Below, one piece after another: positions 1 to 11,049 of a DNA stretch of 64,000 nt. Under the pieces are notes generated by a model. It made no database searches. It saw only the letters and a program-made list of their open reading frames with translations, and was not told the DNA's origin. Source of the DNA: Chamaecrista fasciculata (lineage: Eukaryota > Streptophyta > Magnoliopsida > Fabales > Fabaceae). The stretch spans positions 71,438-135,437 of the forward strand of contig QANZ01050626.1 of the NCBI GenBank assembly GCA_003254925.1, written 5' to 3'. Position 1 is the stretch's first letter, and each line of letters starts with the position of its first letter. The position numbers were made by a program, and so were the translations under genes.

Positions 1-1076
1 CCTTCCAATTTCTAACTTTCCAAACAAGGGGAAGAAGTTTCAATCCTCTCCTCCTCCCTTCCCTTCTCTTCCTTAATCCCCAATACAAGCATACCCTGTA
101 CCTAAGGGAGGTCATGGTAGTTTGCCCATTATTTTAAAAGTTTACCCACTACGTTGAATTAAAAAAAAAAAAAAAGTTTATATGGGTAATGCAGTGCTGG
201 AATCTTAAACTCACAGCTTTTTCCCTTTTCCTTACATCCCTCATTAATTATAAGGAAAGGCAACTCTTTTCCATTTCACCCCTTCGCATCCCATCCCTTA
301 GACAACTGCAAGAGTCATCCCAATTCAACAACATAACATGCTTTGAAGGCCATCTTTGACTAAAGAGGCACCATGGATGGCCTTGAAATCTAGAGGTAAC
401 AACAGAAAGGCAATTAAGTTATATAATAAGTTTTATCAGGTGGACAATTCCAATTGCAAAAACCAGGAAATCCATGGCAGTCTTGATCAAAAAATGAACC
501 TTAAGTTCATCAACTGCTACTGATGTGCATACTGCATAAGTTCTCTATCAAGTGTGTTATGGGTTGCTTAAGGTCCGATACAGCTGCTCATTTATTTTGA
601 CATTGTCTAACAGCAGATCTTTATGATATAACTTAGTTGCCGTTTTTATATCAATGTTGGGTGTGCCATGTGCCAGCCAAACATCAACTTGAAACCTTTT
701 TTTTTTTGTTATTGTTTTCCTAACCAACTTAGACTTTATGGCAGTGCACTATCTATTCTACTCTTTGGTGGACTTTTGGCTCTAGTGAAATGCTCACATT
801 TTCAAGGATTTTCATGAGTCCTTAGATATGAATAATTGGTTCTCATAACAGTCTTTTCAAAGGAATCTCCTGCAAGATATACAAAAGCAACTGTATAGCT
901 TTGTTGTACCAATGAGTTTGTTTGGTTGTTATGTGTTTTCCTAGGTGCCCTTTCTAAGGATGATGTCTTATCTCCTTGTACATGTACTTGTTATTTATTC
1001 ATTCCAATAACTTATTATTTTTATTCATTGAAAAAATTACTTCCATAACATAAACAGTTACGAAACCACATCTTAC
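1..1076 (-). other. Part of the last intron of the transporter gene
   Basis: The exon at 1077-1125 ends in a GTAAG donor and no further exon is visible down to the window edge. I see only AT-rich intronic sequence with pyrimidine tracts and a poly-A run near 160, and no coding similarity on either strand. Confidence 0.6.
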
Positions 1077-4000
1077 CTTCACAATATTGTCAGCATACTT
1101 CATTACCATGGACACAGCAATACCACTGCAAACAGAAAGAATTTTGTGACCATGTACTATCATTGAACAATAGAAAAGTGAATATAGTTAATAATTGTCA
1201 TGAGAAAATGACAAGGAACTTTTCTGGGTTCACCAGATATGAGGATTTATGCAGAACTTTGGTTTATTAGAGAACAGAGGTCAGAGGTAACCTTGAAGCA
1301 TGGACAATTCAGATAACAGAGTCATCTTCATGTCAAACACATGTCCAACTTTGTATCAGACATGACAAGACAGTTCAAATAGCACTTCATATTTTTTTCA
1401 TGCGCAATGTCTGTGCATGTGTTCTGCCACGCAAGGGGTAATTGATCTATAGTACATTAGAAGATGTTCGTGTGTTTCTGTGTGTGGTGTGTGTGATAAA
1501 GGTCAGACCATTAGAGATAGACAGATAGGGGAGACACAAAAGAGCTTGGAGAGAGTAAAAGGACAATAGCATAAGGGTGACCATAGTTGTCAATGTCATC
1601 AATAGAAACAATAAAAACAAGCATATATGTGAAAATAGCACTTAGTCATTTGTGCATCTGCTAATTTACTGTTTCATCATATTAAAATTTCTGGCTTTCA
1701 GCTGTCACGATGATGCTTCTCAATTGCACGAAGAAATACAAGAAACACCAAACAATGGGGGGGTGGGGCGGAGGAGAAATCACAAGAAAAGTTTCCAATC
1801 ACAAATTCACTTCTCTGATCATTATCCAAAGTTCCAAACAAAAGGTGGAAGTATACAGAATGAAGAACATTAAGGCAAGAATAACAGAGATAACAATTTT
1901 TTTGTATTCAAGAAGTAAAATATACCTGAGTGCATGATTGAGAATCATGAGAACTGTAATTAATGAATATCCATGGAAAAATCCCCTGAATATAGACCAT
2001 TTAAGATGTCAGACATATATTTTTTTTTTGTAAAGCCCAAAGAACAAATCAGACATATATTATTGATGAAATCATGAAAGTAAGTAGTCCTTTCATATGG
2101 ACCCATCTAACAAGCACATATTGACTTATACTAGGAGGTGCAGTGCAACAGCTCAACCCACAAGCTAGGATGTGCATTTATGTTGTCTGATGCATATATG
2201 TTTTTATGCTAGTTATTTATTATTGCCATGCATTAGTTGGCTATGCCAATTAGTTGCATGTAGTTTGCATGTGGCATCCCTTATAAGCCACTACCCTCCA
2301 CTTCAACTGTTATTTGCATTCAGAAGTTATTGATCAGATATTCCTGGTTTCCAAGTGTTGAGATCCTTACACTTGTGGCTTCTATTCTCTAGTTTTCTTT
2401 ATCCCATCCCCTTCTTCTATCAGTCTTATTACCGATACTTGGTGTTGACTATATGAATTTTTACTGCACATCATATTCTTTTAAATAAAAAATATCCATT
2501 CTGAAAGGTAAGAAAAATGAGGAATACTCTTCAATTATGAACTCCAATAATTAGGGTTAAGAATAGTGAGAAGTGATGAGAATCTACTACAAAACCAGAA
2601 TCTGGAAGAACTCAGATTACTTGTTCATCACTGCATCAAAATCTTGAATCAATATTGCAACAGCATTGAAGGCCATGCCAAAAATATACAACCAGAAGTT
2701 CTGAACATTAATGTTTCTTGAGGGCCGCTTCTTGATAATTGCCTGCAAAATTTGTACAAACAACACTCTTAATCCAGATTGATGACTAAGAACAACTCTG
2801 TTCTGTTTATCACCTTAGTTATATTAAAACCCTTTTATTAAGGCAGATTGGAATATCCACTCATAAATCAAATTTAGCTTTAAGTTAAAATTCAGTAATA
2901 TAAGCTGATTAAATTTTTTGAAATTGATACAAAAGAGTTGCAATTCTAAACAGCAGAGTTGCATCAGCATATTAATAAATATTCACCTCAGTATACACTC
3001 CAGCAAAACCACTCAAGAGAGCCATGACCTGCAGAGAAAACACTCAAATACTCAGAAACCAAGATCAAACACTCATCATAAGCAAATACTCAGAAACCAA
3101 GCATTTATACTTAAGTTTTTATAAATATAATGTGACAAATGTCAATAACTCACAATTGCCATCACCCAACCTTGAAAGGGAGTTTGAAGAACCCGATCGG
3201 AACTGTAAACAATAATTTCATTTTCTAAGATAGATCTAACAAAAAAAATATCAATTATATATGAAACTTATAAAGAAATCTAGACAACTAAAAATCCAGG
3301 GAGAAAATAGCTTTGATCTCCACTGATAAAGCCCAATTCTTTGTGGTGGTTATGCTTACTCCATTATTTAGTTACAATTCACAAATTTTATAGCACAGCT
3401 TCTACATAAACTATACATGACAGAACAATGCCAGAGTTGAATAACTCTTACTTTGTATTCAACTGGGCAGTGGTGCATCCAGCACAGAGTAGAATAAAAG
3501 CAGCCCACTGAATCTCACTTAACCTGAAATACAGAATAAAATCACAACACAAAAAGCCTCAGTAGCCATTACCTTTGACATAATCAATTATAATTTACAT
3601 TAATTGTCTTATTATAATTTATATCAATTGTTCTGTCTTTGCACACGTCTTAGGTGGTTTGGTCATAAACAAAGAAGACCTTTGAAGGCTGTGGTACGTA
3701 GAGTAGACCAAATGAAGGATAGCCCATTATTTTGAGGAGGGGAAAGACCAAAGAAAACTAGTGGTCAAACTTTTCGGAAAGATTTAATCATTAATAACCG
3801 AACAGTGAAAATGTGCAAAGATAAAATACGTTGGCATCAATTGATCTATATAGCCGACCCAACCTAGTGGGAAAAGGCTTTGATTATTGTTGTTTTATTA
3901 TTCTACCAACTCACTTACATGAGAAGGCAGATAGACCATATGCTATCTGCTTCATCACTGGTATACCTGGTCCAATTACTAAGTTAAAGACTTATAAGAG

Positions 4001-7000
4001 AAGGGAGAAAGGAAAAGAGAAAGAGATTGGGCCTAATACAAATGGGCCTGCATCAGAGGGGTTTAAGGTGTATCAGAGAAGAAAAGAGGCTGGACAGCAC
4101 GGAGAAGAGAGAGAAGCTGGGCATAACAGTTTCAAACACAATAGTGGAGGAGAATTGGGGGGCCTGTGAGTGCACATGACCTATTTAGGGAAGTTGCTGC
4201 CTGGAACTTTTCTTTAGGGAAAAATTAGGGATTTAAGGGAGAGAACTGGCCTCTCGAAAGCCAGCTTATGTTTTTGCTTTCTTTTACTGTTCTTGTGTTT
4301 ATGTTTCTCTGTTTGTTATTGCAAGGCTCGTTTGATTGACTGTTTCAACTGTGAGGGCTGTATTCCTTTGTTATAAATAATGTAGCCTGCATTTTCAGTC
4401 TCTAAGTTCTATCATCACTCACCAACAGTTTCCACAATGAAAGAAAGACCAACAACATACTTCGTGAAAACAAGAATGGAAGAAGAAAGACCCACCTTTT
4501 CTTGAGAATAATTCTGTAAAGGACACCAGTACTGATAATATTAAAATTCTTTAATATCTGATAACCAGGAGCATCTACATATGCAAAGATGTAATACTGC
4601 CACAAAATTGAAGAACAAGTAAATCAGATTTCATAAAGAAACAAAAATATATAAACAATAAACAATGTTGAAGAATACACTATTTACACTGGAACTACCA
4701 ACCTGAAGCAAATTTTTCACAAGGTAAAGGGCTGCTGGAATGGGATACACCATAACTTCATCTAATGTTGTAGACAACCTAAGCACAATAACAAAAGTAT
4801 AGGTTCAGTTAAAGTTGAAATAGAAAAAACCTAAAAACACAACAGGACAAAGTAATTGAACCTTCTGGCCTCCTAAATATAAAACAAAGATTTCAGCTCT
4901 ATGTTTGGGTGGTCAGTTACTCCCACAACTCATGAAATCGAACACTTCAGTTACTCGCACAAAAAGTAAAAATAAAAAAAAAAAATAAAACAAGAGGAAT
5001 CCCCTTGTCCTTTTTCTTTTTTACAGAGATCCACCAGCACATTTCTCCACCCAAAAGAACTTGTAATAAAGTAGCGGTGGAGAATTACAGCCAAAGAACA
5101 GTTTAGATAACTTCATCTAATCTTAGAGAACTACATTGAAACAGTTATCACTAAACAGAGCAATAATGGAAAATACAGTATAAAATCCATGAATGTGATT
5201 ACTTAGCCCCAAAAGCTACCTCGAAAGATTATATTCATTAACTCTCTTGGGCTTGGTTCAGTATAGCTTAGTAATCAGTCATAAGTCATTTTTACTGGGT
5301 GAGCAACTAACATGTTACTTTTTCTTTACAAATTGTCCATTCAAAATTTTTCTTTGGACTTTTTTTTAAAAAAATCTTACAAACCTAGATAATTGACAAC
5401 TGACAAGCATTCCCAAGCTTCAAACCAAAAAAAGTCTAGTCCAAAGCTAGCTAATTTGCAAATATTCACAACCATATAGATTTGAAATGTTGGTCCTAGT
5501 GTCCTACATTCACAGCCTTTAACCTCAGGATTTCATAGTAAGTTAGGACAGAGAAGAAAGGAAATCTGATCAGTTAAAAACTAAGCTCACCAATGCCTTT
5601 ACTTCTACACCATCATTTAAAAAAAAAACAGCAACTACCAGAAAACAAGAAATAACCTCCAGTCATATTCATATAATGAAACAAGAATACTTCTACACCA
5701 AAAGATAATTAATATCGTTATCTTACATATGCCTTCGAAGCTCTGTGGTCCACCAATTCTCCGGTGTCTTTCCTCTTATGAGTTCGCAGGAATGTGTCGA
5801 CATATAATATATCTGATTTTGTGTTTGACCCCGTCTCTTTTGCCTACGTATGAAACGAAAAGTTTTTAACTGATATTTTATAAACAAAGCACTACAAAAT
5901 CATTGAGATTAAGACAAAAAATTCTTACAAGCCTTCTTCTATGCTCAGAAAATGGAATAGAGCCACCGGTATTAATCGTGCCTCCCTTACTAGAAGCCCT
6001 ATTCTTCTTTGCTTGCTCTGTCTTCTCCTTGTATTCATTAGAGTCCCATTTTTTTATCATAATTTCTAATGACTCCTCCTTTATCCAAACGGGCCTCTTA
6101 CCCTTCTTCAAGTTTTCCCTCACATTATACATCATAGTTGTATATGCTTTGGCAGCCTTCCCCTTCCAATTTTTCTCAATGAGCTGCTCGTGTTGAGGGA
6201 TCCATNAAAAAAATCTTACAAACCTAGATAATTGACAACTGACAAGCATTCCCAAGCTTCAAACCAAAAAAAGTCTAGTCCAAAGCTAGCTAATTTGCAA
6301 ATATTCACAACCATATAGATTTGAAATGTTGGTCCTAGTGTCCTACATTCACAGCCTTTAACCTCAGGATTTCATAGTAAGTTAGGACAGAGAAGAAAGG
6401 AAATCTGATCAGTTAAAAACTAAGCTCACCTGTTATCCTCAGTAACACCTTCTGTTCTCCAAATTCTTCCCAAGGCTGCAAGAGATATTACACATTTCAA
6501 AGTCTCCACCTATAACAAAAAGAACAATAATGCTCAATCCTTGACATTATATGAACTAAATAAACCAGATCTCAATCTAAGGGATCAGCAAGTAGCAGCC
6601 CTTATTAAAAAGGAAGAACATTCAAACAATTAGAAGAGAAACTGTATAATTGGAAAATATCAATAAAAGGAGGTCTTATTTCCTCACCAAGAAGTTAGCA
6701 GTAGTGACACTATACTCATACTTGCCAGCTCTTTTGGACCAAACGATGAGGATAGCTTGGGAACTTGTAAGAACAGTCAATGCAAGAGTAACGGCTGACC
6801 TATTTCCACAGGGATAAGTGATTAAAAAATCACCAGGAATTATACTACTTGTCCTCAAAAAAAAGGCCACAGATACAGAAATTATAGAGAAAACCCAGAC
6901 TCATACTTGCGCTTCCACTTCACCCTGTCAATCTTAGTTTCTCCCACATTAGCCAAATTGGTATCTAGCACTGTAGAAAGAGGGGAAAAGCTTATTTTAA

Positions 7001-7371
7001 AAGCTCAATTTTAATTAGAGATTGAAATTTACGCAATTGAACGCAGCATTATCATAGTCCAGGTTAATGAGCAAGCTAAGAGACTAATAGACCAATACCC
7101 GACAGCGAAAGTGATTTTCCACGTAAATTCTCAACGTCTTCAACACCCGAACCTCTATCTTCATCCTACGATAACAATTGCATAAGAGCGGATAAATTCA
7201 GAAATGCATCAAAATCAACAGGAATTTTATATATCGAGAATGAAATGCTCAAACTATTTCCTTGTTAACAAATAAAGCTTAACACCATGCGGAGGAACTT
7301 CAACCTCAGAACTGAAAATGCAATGCAGCACAAAAAATACCTACCTCGCCTTTAATTTTTCTGTACTCCAT
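1077..7371 (-). CDS. CMP-sialic acid transporter-like nucleotide-sugar transporter (13 exons, 3' end outside window)
   Basis: Multi-pass Golgi nucleotide-sugar transporter family (NST; plant CSTLP group), which exchanges cytosolic nucleotide sugars for lumenal NMP. Coding exons read on the minus strand: 7345-7371, 7099-7165, 6907-6970, 6688-6799, 6430-6509, 4703-4778, 4496-4596, 3452-3523, 3154-3202, 2987-3028, 2621-2742, 1926-1985, 1077-1125. All have GT/AG borders and phases join without a stop (921 nt, 307 codons). The protein starts MEYRKIKGE; diagnostic family strings are LTSSQAILIVWSKRAGKYEY, YYIFAYVDAPGYQILKN, GFAGVYTEAIIKKRPSRNIN and MVMKYADNIVK. About 40 C-terminal residues (one exon) are missing; I found no matching exon in 1-1076, so it lies off the left edge. 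The start agrees with the family. Among Arabidopsis members it most resembles CSTLP4 from memory; the true substrate of plant members is uncertain because plants lack sialic acid. Confidence 0.9.
3640..3900 (+). pseudogene. LINE (L1-type) 3'-end fragment inside intron
   Basis: Translation on the plus strand gives degenerate matches to the C-terminal tail of plant L1 reverse transcriptase proteins: a LRWFGH string, then RVDQMK, then RPKKTSG, then WHQLIYIADPT followed by WEKALI, ending in a TTG-rich tail near 3885. This is the classic plant L1 3' end. Stops interrupt it. It lies in the intron between exons 4496-4596 and 3452-3523 of the minus-strand transporter gene, in the opposite orientation. 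Confidence 0.7.
3901..4420 (+). other. Unassigned repeat-like stretch after the LINE fragment
   Basis: An open stretch (3831-4169) continues from the LINE tail into a Lys/Glu-rich peptide (GPITKLKTYKRREKGKEKE) that resembles the low-complexity linker of retroelement proteins. There is no recognisable domain. Purine-rich sequence at 3995-4150 and a thymine-rich 3' part could be retroelement untranslated region. It sits within the transporter intron. Confidence 0.3.
5368..5591. repeat. 224-bp perfect direct repeat, copy 1
   Basis: Identical by eye to 6207-6430 (offset 839). It contains the exon-5 splice donor (GGTGAGC on the minus strand) and the first ~220 bp of the following intron. Two identical copies flanking foreign sequence, with a single N next to copy 2, suggests an unresolved overlap in the assembly rather than an old duplication. 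Confidence 0.9.
5745..6205 (-). pseudogene. En/Spm (CACTA)-type plant transposase_24 fragment
   Basis: Minus-strand reading from 6205 gives a peptide with NWKGKAAKAY, RPVWIKEESLEIMIKKWDS, KKNRASSKGGTINTGGS and FSEHRRR, the conserved core of the plant Ptta/En/Spm transposase domain (Pfam PF03004). A short frame near 5750-5850 (KRRGQTQNQ through PENWWTTELRRHM) looks like the next exon of the same protein. The fragment stops abruptly at the N (6206). No CACTA termini are visible, so this is only part of an element. Confidence 0.75.
6207..6430. repeat. 224-bp perfect direct repeat, copy 2 (joined to exon 5)
   Basis: The copy that runs directly into coding exon 6430-6509. It is preceded by the single ambiguous base at 6206. 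Position 6430 is the last base of the exon, so the repeat begins exactly at the exon-intron border. Confidence 0.9.
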
Positions 7372-7562
7372 TTTTCTGTTCTTGTTTTCTTCGAGTGATA
7401 ACGAGATCTGCGGTTATCGCTGAGTTTTGCGTTTGAGATTGGATTTGTAGTGACAAAGAATCTGACTGTGAATTGTCAGACAAACGGCAAGATGGAAGGC
7501 GAGAGCGTCTCTAGACTAGATCCGTTCGTCTAAAGCTCCGACAAGGTGTTGAAAAATAAAAA
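7372..7562 (-). promoter_or_regulatory. 5' leader and proximal promoter of the transporter gene
   Basis: About 190 bp separate the start codon at 7371 from a MITE border at 7563, so leader and core promoter must lie largely here. The stretch is less AT-rich than its surroundings, fitting a transcribed leader. No clear TATA box is visible. Confidence 0.4.
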
Positions 7563-7935
7563 GGTAAAAGTGTTAATTTTGTCCCAAAATTTTACATCAA
7601 TTATCAATTTCATCCCTAATCGTTTTTTACAATCATTTTTATCCTAATATTTTACGTTGTAGTCAATTTTATCATTTGACTAACTTTTTTCAATGAATTA
7701 ATAACGGATTGCCTTATGTTTTTAATCTAAGTTAGGATTTGAATTTTTTTCTATCAATTTTACATTACATATCATTAGCCACATAAATTTTGTCGTTAAT
7801 ATTTTGCTAAAGTAAGAGTAAAGAATAAAATTGACCAAAATGTGAAATATTGGAGATGTAATAGACTGAAAAAAAAAATTGCGGACAAAATTAACAGTTG
7901 GTATAAAGTTTAAGAACGAAATTAGTGTTTTTGTC
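7563..7935. mobile_element. Palindromic MULE-like MITE next to the transporter promoter
   Basis: The left end GGTAAAAGTGTTAATTTTGT and the reverse complement of the right end (GACAAAAACACTAATTTCGT) are inverted repeats, and complementarity continues inward. It is the same family as 19381-19744, which has a perfect 9-bp duplication. Flanking 9-mers here (AAATAAAAA / AAAAGAAAA) match 7 of 9. No protein is encoded. Confidence 0.6.
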
Positions 7936-8104
7936 AAAAGAAAAAAAATATACTTGTAGTAAGATGATCATATACCTTTTATCAAATTTGTAATTCCAAG
8001 GCCAAAGTACATTTTTTATCTCATAATTTTTGCTCACTCTCTTCATTATCAACTTTTTTAATCTTTGCTTTTCTCGCAGAACACTCTAGTCCTCCCTCAA
8101 ATAA

Positions 8105-8315
8105 TCTGTGTGGTATCTCCTCATCGCTTATACAATGCCTCTCCATTCCTTGCATAGCATCTCCTCGTCATTAACACAATATTTCCTCATCACTTACGTG
8201 GCATCTCCTCGTTGCTTGCACAACATTGCTAGCACGTATCTCTTCACATGCATGACATCTTTTCTTACATGTGCAACATCTCCTCGTCGCCAACGTAATT
8301 CCTCATCACGTTCTC
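8105..8315. repeat. Degenerate tandem repeat, about 28-30 bp unit
   Basis: The motif CATCTCCTCGTCGCT followed by A/C-rich spacer recurs roughly seven times with many substitutions. Open frames through it are repeat-driven and not convincing genes. Confidence 0.5.
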
Positions 8316-8399
8316 CTTCCTCTCCCTTCTTCTTCTCTGGACTGCAACTAGGCTTTAATATCACTTGTAGGGCATCGACACCCACCTCATCTACTAAAA

Positions 8400-9180
8400 T
8401 AAAGGGAAGAGGAATAGAGAAAATCACGTAAGAAATTTAATGTGGTTTGGTGCCTCAAAACTTACTCCACGGTCCCTTTAGGACATATTTACTATAATTG
8501 TAATTTTTGCACGGTCAAAATTACAAACCCTCCTCAATGCACTTTTTTACCGGAACAAATTGTAAACCCTCTCTCACAACTATAATTTTTAAACGAAAAA
8601 ATTATAAACCCTCTCCGAAACATAATTTTTGCATGAAAAAATTATAAACCCCCCTCAGAATGTGAAAGCTCCCTCCTATTTATGGGACTTCACCACTCTC
8701 TCACAAAATTACATTTTGGTGACACTCACACACCACATCGCTCATGAAGGAATTACCTTTATTTGTAGGCAATTTACTCCATCTCCTCAATCTTGCAATT
8801 TAATGCATATCCATCACCTCCATCAATTTCCAAACAATTTGATTCCTCAATCAAAAATTGATTAGCAAATCGGTGCAACATATCAATCTTCATAAATATT
8901 CTGATTTTGAATGAAAAAAACCCAACAAATAACAAGAACATCTTCCATAGCAGTGGTCCAAATACATTTTTCATTTGACACACTACTTTGAGTCTTTCGC
9001 TTCGACATATCTAATTGAAAATAGAATCAACCATAAAATTAACAAAAATGACATTTAATAATTCAATTAAGGTTCATAAAAGGTCTTCATAGTACACACA
9101 TACAAAAAAAACACAAACTGAACAATTAACTGCATAAATTTCAAAATAAGTTAGACACAATATGAAGTTGAACATAAATT
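8400..9180. repeat. Probable decayed LTR sequence with internal repeats
   Basis: The stretch contains TGTGGTTTGGTGCCT and ACTTACTCCACGGTCCC, phrases common in plant copia LTRs. Three to four degenerate ~55-bp units with the theme AATTTTTGCA...AAATTATAAACCCTC follow (8495-8660). LTR boundaries and flanking duplications are not visible. Confidence 0.35.
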
Positions 9181-9189
9181 CATATCAAG

Positions 9190-9300
9190 AGATGTAATCA
9201 CGCCAAATAGAAGCTGCAATATCATCTCTAACTACAGCTCCTCTTCTTGCTTCTTCATTATCTTCTCTATCAACACAATCTGTTTGATTATCATTTTGAT
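9190..9300 (-). pseudogene. Possible C-terminal remnant of a HARBI1-like (PIF/Harbinger) protein
   Basis: The minus strand encodes DCVDREDNEEARRGAVVRDD followed by IAASIWRDYIS and a stop. The RDxIA-x-S/A-IW pattern before a terminus resembles the last residues of plant HARBI1-type nucleases. No upstream catalytic domain is found, so the call is weak. Confidence 0.3.
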
Positions 9301-9339
9301 TTAAATTAACAAAATATTTTTATTAATTAAAATCAAGAA

Positions 9340-10455
9340 AGAGGCGCCACCCTCTCTCTCTTGTCATCCAATATTAAAGAATTTAATAAATCAATAATCC
9401 CCTAACTTTTAGGAAACTTATTCAATTTATTATTCCCTAATATTTTAAACAAGAATTCAATTGTAAATAGATTAATCAAATTAACTATTTAACAATTAAT
9501 ATATTTAAACTTGTCTAACAAATTTAAATATCACAAATGTAGATCTTATTTAAGACAAGACTTCATGTCCTAGACATTCAACTATGTCTTAAATTGTGTC
9601 ACTAAAGTGACTCACGAATTAAACCACAATTCGTGTCCCATTATGGTATCTTGATCCTGCTCTTGTGTGACCCAGCAAGCCTCACGTGAAGTTGGAAAAA
9701 AGTCATCTCTATGACTCACAAGTCGAGAGCGGACTCTAGCAAGCCATCACGACTACCCAAAACACGTGAGTTATCGTTCTAACGCCAACGACTTAACCTT
9801 AGTACCACCTTGTCATAATCCCTATTGTCACACGATATTTTGGTCATGGATAAGGCACGGAAAAGTCATCCTTAATCCAAACCATAACTTTCTCGATTCC
9901 TTGGGTTAGTCCCATTTCCCTGTGTGGCCACACATTCCTTGGACAGACTCATCGAGGGCGCCAGTTAAATATCTCTCAACTTAATGAGGGACAAAATTCT
10001 TTCTTGGTCAACCACATTCCTCAGCACGGTAAACAACCAAACTCGTACCTAGCCTGTATGGCTACCCTATTACGGGCAACGTTGGACTAGGCCAAATTCG
10101 ACATCTACAACGCCGGAATAGTCAAACCCTCAGGTCTAAGGGCATCGTGACAGGTGTACAGGAGAGGCTAGCTCATGACTAAACCCATGCAGGACTCTCC
10201 GGGTCGGTCCAGCAACTTGTAACCCCTTACATAATTGCACCATGACTCTCGTTAAGCATCTCATGCGTGTATCCCCATACACCAAAGTCATGCTGGTCTT
10301 AATTCATTCACGTTCCCACGAGAATAATCGACCAGGGACAATTTAGAATAATTATCACATAATTAATCAGGGATTGTTATCACAGTAAACATGCTAATAA
10401 TATGATAACGACATAATTTATCATCCATAAATTAATCAAATATTATGTTCAAACA
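9340..10455 (-). mobile_element. Copia-type LTR remnant (distal part)
   Basis: This non-coding block has higher GC than its surroundings and no long open frame. Read on the minus strand it would start TGTTTGAACA at 10455, as an LTR should. Its composition resembles long plant copia LTRs. It may be the distal part of the family whose proximal part is at 14176-14649, but I could not show overlap. The left boundary is uncertain. Confidence 0.4.
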
Positions 10456-10462
10456 TATAAAA

Positions 10463-11049
10463 TGATTGGCCCTAGGGCACAATCTCCATCAGAAAGCTCC
10501 AAGAAAGATGAAGAATGGTGGAAGGTGATGTTGGGCAAAGTGAAAGACAACTCTCTAGGGTTGCTAGCCTCCAAAATTTGTCCTAGGGTTGAATATTACA
10601 TGATTTTCGGATCATCCCCAAGTGGAACGGACCAAATTCATTGAGAAACGGGCTTGGGCCTGTTAATTATAAAATTCTGCGCAGACTTCGCCAGTTCGCC
10701 CTAATTGGCGAACATCCTGAAGTTGCACCAAACAATTCTGATTTAGTTCCTAGCTCATTTTCTTGTATCCTCGGCTCTTCCTTGAGGTTTCCAATGCTTT
10801 GGACTTCATTCAAACCTATCAAAGACACCAAAGAATGTGTGAACTCTCAAGATTAAAAAGGATCAACAATTATAAATATCAAACCCGAGAGAAAACTCAC
10901 AATTTCTTACAAAATAGTCCAATTAATCACTAAACCTCAAAGTACCATATTTCGTCATAAAAGATCATAAAGGCATACAATTGAATCCCAAATGAGTATA
11001 AAATGCCTTGAAATGTCATTGAAAACAATGATGAAATATGGTACGATCA
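10463..11049 (-). repeat. 3' LTR of the gypsy element
   Basis: Bases 10821-11050 match 14650-14880 with one indel and two substitutions. On the minus strand the LTR begins TGATCGTACC right after a polypurine tract. The other end is placed at 10463 because TGATTGG there gives a TGAT...ATCA inverted terminus; this edge is inferred. The LTR carries the CGCCAGTT...AATTGGCGAA palindrome related to the spacer tandem repeat. Confidence 0.65.
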
